DNA from: RYN-417 sp043743105 | Lineage (GTDB): Bacteria > Patescibacteriota > Saccharimonadia > Saccharimonadales > JACDBH01 | Reading direction: 5' to 3' | Length of the DNA stretch: 11,504 bases | NCBI GenBank assembly: GCA_043743105.1 | Contig: JAYTXD010000034.1 | Coordinates: 1-11,504, forward strand | Shown: positions 7,261-11,504 of the stretch, piece by piece | How the letters are laid out: each line of letters starts with the position of its first letter | Position numbering within the stretch: the stretch's first letter is position 1 | The notes under the pieces: generated by a model | Told to the model about the DNA's origin: nothing | Databases searched by the model: none | What the model saw: the letters and a program-made list of their open reading frames with translations, nothing else | Position numbers and translations under genes: made by a program

Positions 7261-7847
7261 TAGGATGCAACCTCCTGCTTGAATTCTGCTTTGTGTTCTT
7301 CAAGCATTGCCACAAGATATTCCGACTGGTTGCCGAGGTCAATATTGTGTTGCAACGTTTCTACCAAGAAAGACCCCACGGCGTCGCCAAGCTTTGTATC
7401 TATCTGCTTAATTAGCCGCTGTTTTTCGAGCTCCAACTGCTGCGTGTATGCAGCCTCAATCTCAGCCTTATGTGTCGATATTTCTTGCTTAATGCTACCC
7501 ATGTCAGCCTGTGCTTGCTGGGCGAGTTTAGACAACTCTATGCGGTAACGCTCCATCTCATCGCCCACAATAACACCTGCAAACCGTGTTACGAGACCGT
7601 TTATCTGCGATGCACTTTGTTCAAGATCCTTCTGTAGTACATTTACCGAATGATCCAGGGCATTTTGATACTGCACTTCAGAATTCTGCAATAAGCGCTC
7701 TTGTACATCTTTTGGAAGTTCTGGCTTATCGTTACCACGCTTTCCAGGCTTAAAGTGTGCATTCGCATGTCTAAAAATGAGCGGTGCTATAGCCCCTATG
7801 GCAAATACGTCGGCGAGTATAAATAGTTGCAAAAATAGTTTTGTCAT
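7260..7847 (-). CDS. atpF: F-type ATPase b-like peripheral stalk subunit
   Basis: The protein has 195 residues against about 156-170 usually. Residues 4-26 form a single N-terminal membrane helix (LFLQLFILADVFAIGAIAPLIF), followed by a basic stretch and a long charged, mostly helical segment (about 45-165) with coiled-coil character, rich in Gln, Glu and Lys. The short C-terminal helix (SEYLVAMLEEHKAEFKQEV) would be the delta-binding end. Sequence identity to b is low; the call rests on topology, coiled coil and position directly before delta and alpha. The ATG is preceded by GAGGAA about 9 bases upstream, and one base separates it from the stop of the c-like gene. It would anchor the stator to the membrane even though no a subunit is encoded here. 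Confidence 0.75.
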   Translation of the reverse strand: MTKLFLQLFILADVFAIGAIAPLIFRHANAHFKPGKRGNDKPELPKDVQERLLQNSEVQYQNALDHSVNVLQKDLEQSASQINGLVTRFAGVIVGDEMERYRIELSKLAQQAQADMGSIKQEISTHKAEIEAAYTQQLELEKQRLIKQIDTKLGDAVGSFLVETLQHNIDLGNQSEYLVAMLEEHKAEFKQEVAS

Positions 7848-7848
7848 C

Positions 7849-8733
7849 TTAAAGCTTCCTCAAAACCATATAAATTGCTACGACTGCGGCGGCCAGAATA
7901 ATTACGATTAAAAGCGACAGTTGAATGACGTTACGATACACCGCCGACTGCGCCATAGGGTTACGGCCAACCGATATAATACTGCTATTTATCAACGAGT
8001 AGACAATGCTCACAACAACAATCAGTGTAATTATAAAAATACCGACGCTTAGCAGGATTGGTAAAGTATTTACGGTTTTGCCAGCTAATGTGTTGGCTAG
8101 GTTCTGTAAGGTTGCCGGAAGAATTGTTTTGTCTGGCTGTTTGTAAAAGTACGCAACATTTACGAGTACTGGTACCTGACCAATTTTTGCAGTGTGCTGC
8201 TGGCCACCTTTATCTTTGTAGTTTTGTACAGTTGCGGTGCTGTTTGGAAAGCTATCTTGCGCCACACCGACCACCTTAGTTGTAAGCGATGCCTTCATGC
8301 CAACCCCACTTATTGGTGAGGAAGTAATTTGATCCCCAGGGTTAATCTTGCCATTAACGTCTGCGACAAGCACTTGTTCAACACCATTTGTCACTACCTG
8401 TACCTGATTTTTGCCCCCGGACGCTATTGATAACTGGGAGTTGCCATCGGTAATAACTACCCCCAATATGCTGCCGGCATTGCTAATAGTTGCGCTACTC
8501 ACATCAGTAATGGAGTCTTTTTTTAGGCTCACAATGGAACCCGCAGCCAATGGTGTGTCCGAAGTGTAACCCTGCGATATCAGGGTTGTGGCACTTACTA
8601 ATACCGGAAGGATAATAATGCCTAAAAAAGCCACAAAAACGCTGAGCGAAACAAGCTGCCTATAAACACCGTACTTTGAACCAAAGCCCTTAAAGCTCCC
8701 CATAAACAATCCATGCGTGCTTGGTGCCCTCAT
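7849..8733 (-). CDS. c-subunit-like hairpin protein with large extracytoplasmic domain, no ion-binding carboxylate
   Basis: The protein has 294 residues and is the first gene of the ATPase operon. Residues 28-48 form a signal peptide or anchor with a possible cleavage site after VSA (46-48). Residues about 49-215 are an exported Ser/Thr/Gly/Val-rich beta domain containing NPGDQITSSPISGVGMKAS, reminiscent of a module seen in CPR surface and fibre proteins. Two membrane helices follow (about 224-248 and 271-290), joined by a loop with GRNP (256-259). Topology puts this loop in the cytoplasm and the C-terminus outside, exactly as in an ATP synthase c hairpin with its R-[QN]-P loop. However, the second helix has no Asp or Glu, and the first lacks the Gly repeat used for ring packing. 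I read it as a remodelled c-like rotor subunit. It could instead be an unrelated membrane adaptor. The alternative start Met11 (8703) is possible. Confidence 0.6.
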   Translation of the reverse strand: MRAPSTHGLFMGSFKGFGSKYGVYRQLVSLSVFVAFLGIIILPVLVSATTLISQGYTSDTPLAAGSIVSLKKDSITDVSSATISNAGSILGVVITDGNSQLSIASGGKNQVQVVTNGVEQVLVADVNGKINPGDQITSSPISGVGMKASLTTKVVGVAQDSFPNSTATVQNYKDKGGQQHTAKIGQVPVLVNVAYFYKQPDKTILPATLQNLANTLAGKTVNTLPILLSVGIFIITLIVVVSIVYSLINSSIISVGRNPMAQSAVYRNVIQLSLLIVIILAAAVVAIYMVLRKL

Positions 8734-8743
8734 TTCATGATTT

Positions 8744-8752
8744 AGTATAGCA
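8744..8752 (-). promoter_or_regulatory. Extended -10 promoter of the ATPase operon
   Basis: On the minus strand the sequence reads TGCTATACT, a perfect extended -10 (TGnTATACT). No good -35 is seen at the usual distance, which is normal for extended -10 promoters. The -10 ends at 8744, so transcription should start near 8737, only about 4 bases before the ATG at 8733. The first gene may be translated leaderless, or from Met11 at 8703. Confidence 0.6.
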
Positions 8753-8842
8753 AATAATGCTTGCGCTTACCCCATATTTCCCCACGGAACAGGTCTCGCG
8801 GGGGCCCCAAATAAAAGTTACTATAAATGTCATGTTTACCAC

Positions 8843-8894
8843 TTATAGCCATCCATCACTCAAAATTTACACATTTTGATTTGGAATGGCTATA
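8843..8894. repeat. Nested inverted repeat in intergenic region (copy 1)
   Basis: Outer arms TATAGCCAT (8844-8852) and ATGGCTATA (8886-8894) are perfect 9-bp inverted repeats. Inside them TCAAAAT (8860-8866) and ATTTTGA (8873-8879) form a second 7-bp stem with loop TTACAC. TTATAGCCATCCA (8843-8855) recurs exactly at 11368-11380, and CATCCATCACTCAA (8850-8863) recurs exactly at 11491-11504. The element lies between the ATPase promoter and the mini-prepilin promoter, and no gene is evident within it. Confidence 0.7.
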
Positions 8895-8933
8895 GTTACA
8901 GTCTTTTAGGAAAGTTGGGTTAAACGGGTTTAG

Positions 8934-8963
8934 TTGACGCGGCTCGGGTGGTGCTCCTATGAT
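8934..8963 (+). promoter_or_regulatory. Promoter of the mini-prepilin gene, leaderless layout
   Basis: TTGACG (8934-8939), an 18-base spacer and TATGAT (8958-8963) match sigma-70 elements at 5/6 each. The expected transcription start, about 7 bases after the -10, falls at 8970, the A of the ATG. No Shine-Dalgarno sequence is present, consistent with a leaderless mRNA. Confidence 0.5.
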
Positions 8964-8969
8964 AAGTAC

Positions 8970-9074
8970 ATGCGATTACCTACAAAAAATAGCCAAGCCG
9001 GCTACACTCTCCTAGAACTACTGGTCGTTATCATGATGGCCTGTATTTTGATAGCATTGCTGGTCTGGCTTTAG
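8970..9074 (+). CDS. Minimal type IV prepilin-like peptide (34 residues)
   Basis: The small gene encodes MRLPTKNSQAG followed by YTLLELLVVIMMACILIALLVWL and a TAG stop. It has the full class III prepilin signal: a short basic leader ending in Gly11, an aromatic residue at +1, Glu at +5 (Glu16) and a hydrophobic helix. Prepilin peptidase would cut after Gly11 and leave a 23-residue mature peptide that is only the membrane helix, with no globular domain. A good promoter places transcription exactly at its ATG, so it looks expressed. It ends 3 bases before the stop codon of the convergent protease gene. It may be a genuine mini-pilin or pilus-assembly peptide, or the remnant of a pilin whose globular part was lost. 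The motif itself is clear; the function is not. Confidence 0.65.
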   Translation: MRLPTKNSQAGYTLLELLVVIMMACILIALLVWL

Positions 9075-9077
9075 AAT

Positions 9078-11330
9078 TTAGTGCCGCTCAGCAACCGCAG
9101 GTGTTTCATCTTCAATCTGATTTAGATACCTCTTGTGGGCTTTGTGATGGCGGAAAATGAGGAGGGCGGACACCGCGGCCCCCAAGACCGACCCCACAGC
9201 AACAGCAACAATGACATATGGGAAGTCTTTTATTTCTTGACCGCTTCGTATTCGATCATCTGCAGCTGCAATAAGATCACTTACTTTAGGATGCTGAGGA
9301 TATAATTCGTGCACTTTCTCAAAACTCAGAACCGCTTTTGAATAATGTGCGTTGTAAAAAAGGTCGATGCCTTTGTTCCACTCGGCTTGTGTCTGGCTTG
9401 AGCCGTTTAGGACAACTCCGTTGTCAGCTGCTAAGTCTTTCAAATCCTGGATGTCACGTATGTAGTTATACGTGCCGTTACCAGCCCCGCTACCATCAAA
9501 AGTATAGGTTGCGATGCCAATCACATTACCACTTTCATCAAACACCGGTCCACCGCTGTTACCGTGCCCGATCGTCGCGTCGGTTTCTATAAGCTTTTTA
9601 GAGCTTCCCGAGACAGTCTTGATTGATGACACGCGGCCTGCAGTCAACGTCGGCTTGCTGATCGAGGCATCAACAAGCCCGTTGTTTGATGCCTCACCTG
9701 GATATCCCAATATCAGTAGCCCTGCACCCTGAGAAACAGCCGAAAGCTTTCCAAGCCTGGCGACCGGATAGTCATTACCGAAGATTTTTATGATTGCCAC
9801 ATCAGAAGCCTTAAAAGACGCCGCTCCGTTTACGATTATGCCGTCCACGACCCGATAATCTTTTGCTATAAGCTTGGCTTTTTTGACTCCGCTTTGCTCC
9901 GCGTAAATCTGGCGATTTTTAGTATCCTTGATCATTTCTTCGATGTTGGGCTGCTTTTCATTGAGACCGACCATGAGGTTAGAGACACTATTTACGGCTG
10001 CAATCCTAGTTGGTCGGATAGAGTACATCTTGTCTACAGCGGTCGCAACTATCTCGTTAATAGTGGCGTCAGCCGAAAAATCCGTATCTCTGACTCCAGC
10101 AATGCTAGCGAGAAAATTAAATTTTGCCTGGTCGCCATTTACAAGATTTTCGACAGAGTTTTTAATGACTATATCAAGCGGATCAGACGATACGACATGT
10201 CCGTTGGTACCAATGTATCCTTGCCCGTTTATAAAAAAGCCCGAACCCGTCCCACCTTCGCAGATATCTTTTACATAAGGCGTATTATCGATAGTAATAT
10301 CCATGCAGTAGAGGTTAAAGACCTTCACGACGGTTGGGCTGTAGCGCGAGCTGATCTCTTCTGAATTGTCTAAGCTGGCCGAGGCTGCACCCGCCATTCT
10401 GGTAAATAAAAGCGTATCGATCAACGAGCGGTTATCTTTTATCTTCACCACAACAGGTTTGGACGGCTTTAAAAAAGACTGCCTTCGGCTTCCAAAAACC
10501 AACGAATCAATGACAGACTTAAAGACTTCCCTGTTGCTGCCACTGCTCAAACCATACGTCACCTTAATGACTATCGCTTTGCCATTGATAGCGCTACTGT
10601 AAGTACGGAATTCGACCGGCACTTTGGACGCGATACCACTACTGAGCGCTTGCACTTTCCATTCGGTTACACGGAAAGGCATCCCACTTATAGCAGTTGT
10701 CATGCTCGAAACCATACGGACGGTAGCCTGGGCCGTATCAATGCCTGCCGAAGCAGTTGTCTTTTCCTGTTCGATAAGCACTGCATCCGTTAAGGCATTT
10801 GCCCCTATTTCGTCGAAATAATTCAGCGTAAAACTACGCTGGCTGTTTTTACTGACGTCACTGCTTCCAGTCGATATCCGGATAGTCTGATATGCCCTGT
10901 TCACCCCCAGTTCTTGGCCAATGAAAAGGTCACCGGTCGCGGTATCGATAGCACTGGCATTAAAAGTCCGCGCGTCATAACTCAAGCCAAACCCATACGT
11001 CGACGATACGTTTTGCTTGCTTGTCGTAGCCGGATTAAAGACGTCCGAAATGTAATTCTCTGCACTATTAATGCTGTTCTTGGTCTGTTCGCGGTAAATC
11101 AAAAGCCAGGTAATCAACACCGAGCTCAGAATGATGAATAAGAACAAAGCACTGACATGACGCTTGCGAAAAGGCTTGGCGTGATGATGTTTTATCTTAT
11201 TGGTCTTTGTTTTTACCCCAACAACTTTTACATGTTGTGGTGGCACAACAGCGGCTACTTGAACGGTTCCTGCAGCCTTCTGAGCCCCCACAACTTTAGA
11301 TTTACTAACTTTCATAATACTTATGCTCAT
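9078..11330 (-). CDS. Membrane-anchored HtrA/trypsin-like serine protease with TPR-like segment
   Basis: The protein has 750 residues. Residues 1-58 are basic and cytoplasmic, and a membrane helix spans about 60-79. Residues about 95-290 form an extracytoplasmic beta-rich region, possibly PsbP-like (YGFGLSYDARTF, ending VFKSVIDSLVF). The chymotrypsin-fold protease domain has its triad at His378 (GTNGHVV), Asp510 (ASDVAII) and Ser592 (GHGNSGGPV). His and Asp are 132 residues apart, far more than in typical HtrA proteins, pointing to an insertion of roughly 90 residues. Cys342 and Cys357 just before the active-site His could form a disulfide. About 651-699 is a TPR-like helical pair (GIDLFYNAHYSKAVLSFEKV), then a second membrane helix (703-726) and a charged cytoplasmic tail. 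There is no PDZ domain. The role is likely envelope protein quality control or processing of surface proteins. Met6 (11315) is an alternative start. Confidence 0.85.
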   Translation of the reverse strand: MSISIMKVSKSKVVGAQKAAGTVQVAAVVPPQHVKVVGVKTKTNKIKHHHAKPFRKRHVSALFLFIILSSVLITWLLIYREQTKNSINSAENYISDVFNPATTSKQNVSSTYGFGLSYDARTFNASAIDTATGDLFIGQELGVNRAYQTIRISTGSSDVSKNSQRSFTLNYFDEIGANALTDAVLIEQEKTTASAGIDTAQATVRMVSSMTTAISGMPFRVTEWKVQALSSGIASKVPVEFRTYSSAINGKAIVIKVTYGLSSGSNREVFKSVIDSLVFGSRRQSFLKPSKPVVVKIKDNRSLIDTLLFTRMAGAASASLDNSEEISSRYSPTVVKVFNLYCMDITIDNTPYVKDICEGGTGSGFFINGQGYIGTNGHVVSSDPLDIVIKNSVENLVNGDQAKFNFLASIAGVRDTDFSADATINEIVATAVDKMYSIRPTRIAAVNSVSNLMVGLNEKQPNIEEMIKDTKNRQIYAEQSGVKKAKLIAKDYRVVDGIIVNGAASFKASDVAIIKIFGNDYPVARLGKLSAVSQGAGLLILGYPGEASNNGLVDASISKPTLTAGRVSSIKTVSGSSKKLIETDATIGHGNSGGPVFDESGNVIGIATYTFDGSGAGNGTYNYIRDIQDLKDLAADNGVVLNGSSQTQAEWNKGIDLFYNAHYSKAVLSFEKVHELYPQHPKVSDLIAAADDRIRSGQEIKDFPYVIVAVAVGSVLGAAVSALLIFRHHKAHKRYLNQIEDETPAVAERH

Positions 11331-11358
11331 AATACCCTGTGGAGCCCCCTCACGTAAA
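11329..11358 (-). promoter_or_regulatory. Possible promoter of the protease gene
   Basis: On the minus strand TTTACG (11358-11353), an 18-base spacer and TATTAT (11334-11329) give 4/6 and 5/6 matches. Transcription would begin near 11322, which would exclude the ATG at 11330 and favour Met6 at 11315 as start, again with a very short leader. If translation does begin at 11330, AGGG just upstream is very close to it and the promoter must lie further away. Confidence 0.3.
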
Positions 11359-11362
11359 CCCG

Positions 11363-11482
11363 AGTAGTTATAGCCATCCAGAAATCAAAACATGTCTTTT
11401 TGACTGCGCCTGACTGGCTATAACTACTGGTTTGCTTCGCACCATATCTATGGATATGCTTTGTTACAAAACCAGTAGTTAT
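11363..11482. repeat. Overlapping, mutually exclusive inverted repeats upstream of the protease gene
   Basis: AGTAGTTATAGCCA (11363-11376) and TGGCTATAACTACT (11415-11428) are perfect 14-bp inverted repeats, enclosing an inner stem TCAAAA/TTTTGA (11385-11390, 11398-11403). ATAACTACTGGTTT (11420-11433) and AAACCAGTAGTTAT (11469-11482) form a second perfect 14-bp inverted repeat, enclosing CATATC/GATATG (11443-11448, 11453-11458) around a 4-base loop. The two large stems share bases 11420-11428, so only one can form at a time. Confidence 0.75.
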
Positions 11483-11490
11483 GTCTCAGT

Positions 11491-11504
11491 CATCCATCAC
11501 TCAA
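11491..11504. repeat. Partial copy of the intergenic repeat at the window edge
   Basis: CATCCATCACTCAA is identical to 8850-8863 and runs to the last base of the window, so a further copy of the nested repeat may continue beyond it. Confidence 0.5.

Larger units (their letters stand above)
8734..8969. other. Intergenic region between ATPase operon and mini-prepilin gene
   Basis: This 236-base region holds divergent promoter-like sequences at each end and the nested inverted repeat at 8843-8894. CCCC occurs at 8770-8773 and 8780-8783, one helical turn apart, around where a -35 for the ATPase promoter would lie; it could be a factor-binding direct repeat. GGGGCCCC occurs at 8801-8808. I see no further coding region. 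Confidence 0.5.

Noticed and set aside
7849..8733. Possible a subunit (atpB) for the first operon gene
   Set aside because: An a subunit has five or more helices and an essential Arg in a late helix; this protein has one N-terminal and two C-terminal hydrophobic segments with a long exported domain.
8801..8808. GGGGCCCC palindrome as a terminator or operator
   Set aside because: Too short and without a U-tract or a second copy; mentioned only as part of the intergenic region.
9894..10364. Rightward open frame of 156 codons inside the protease gene
   Set aside because: It lies opposite the protease catalytic domain, shows no family signature and has no separate start context.
8843..11504. 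CRISPR array from the repeated CATCCATCACTCAA and TTATAGCCATCCA
   Set aside because: The copies are about 2.5 kb apart with genes between them, without regular spacers or adjacent cas genes.
1..11504. tRNA, rRNA or insertion sequence genes
   Set aside because: I saw no cloverleaf with the conserved T-loop sequence, no rRNA segments and no transposase coding region on either strand.

Overview
The window looks like a chromosomal segment of a Candidate Phyla Radiation bacterium, most likely Candidatus Saccharibacteria (TM7). This rests on the style of the secreted beta-rich proteins, the streamlined gene spacing, a leaderless-looking promoter layout, TGA used as a normal stop (for example at the end of the ATP synthase beta gene), and a divergent F-type ATPase operon. 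The taxonomic call is inference from recognised protein styles, not from a marker gene.

Left part (1-2374): two leftward genes encode secreted proteins with signal peptides; the first runs off the window edge. A divergent rightward gene (1322-2374) encodes a type II membrane protein with a long repetitive beta-strand stalk and a C-terminal knob-like domain. All three look like cell-surface components.

Centre (2504-8733): one tightly packed leftward operon of seven genes with overlaps or 1-base gaps. In transcription order they are a c-like membrane protein with a large extracytoplasmic domain, b, delta, alpha, gamma, beta and epsilon. The F1 catalytic residues are intact: both P-loops, the catalytic Glu of beta and the arginine finger of alpha. 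The membrane sector is abnormal: no a-subunit gene is present, and the only c-like hairpin lacks the ion-binding Asp/Glu and carries about 170 extracytoplasmic residues in front of it. Several coupling elements are also altered: beta has NELSPAD where DELSEED is usual, epsilon lacks its helical C-terminal domain, gamma has an extra basic tail, and alpha and beta carry low-complexity tails. This may be an F1-like motor that does not carry out standard proton-coupled ATP synthesis. It is the most interesting candidate system in the window.

Right part (8734-11504): an intergenic region with a nested inverted repeat is followed by a 34-codon rightward gene for a minimal type IV prepilin-like peptide. 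That gene ends 3 bases before the stop of a convergent leftward gene for a membrane-anchored HtrA/trypsin-like serine protease with a C-terminal TPR-like segment and a second membrane helix. The last 140 bases hold overlapping, mutually exclusive inverted repeats that share sequence with the repeat near 8850.

Promoter-like sequences before the c-like gene and the mini-prepilin, and a weaker one before the 240-residue secreted protein, sit where transcription would begin at or next to the start codon. Genes inside the ATPase operon, in contrast, often have good Shine-Dalgarno sequences.
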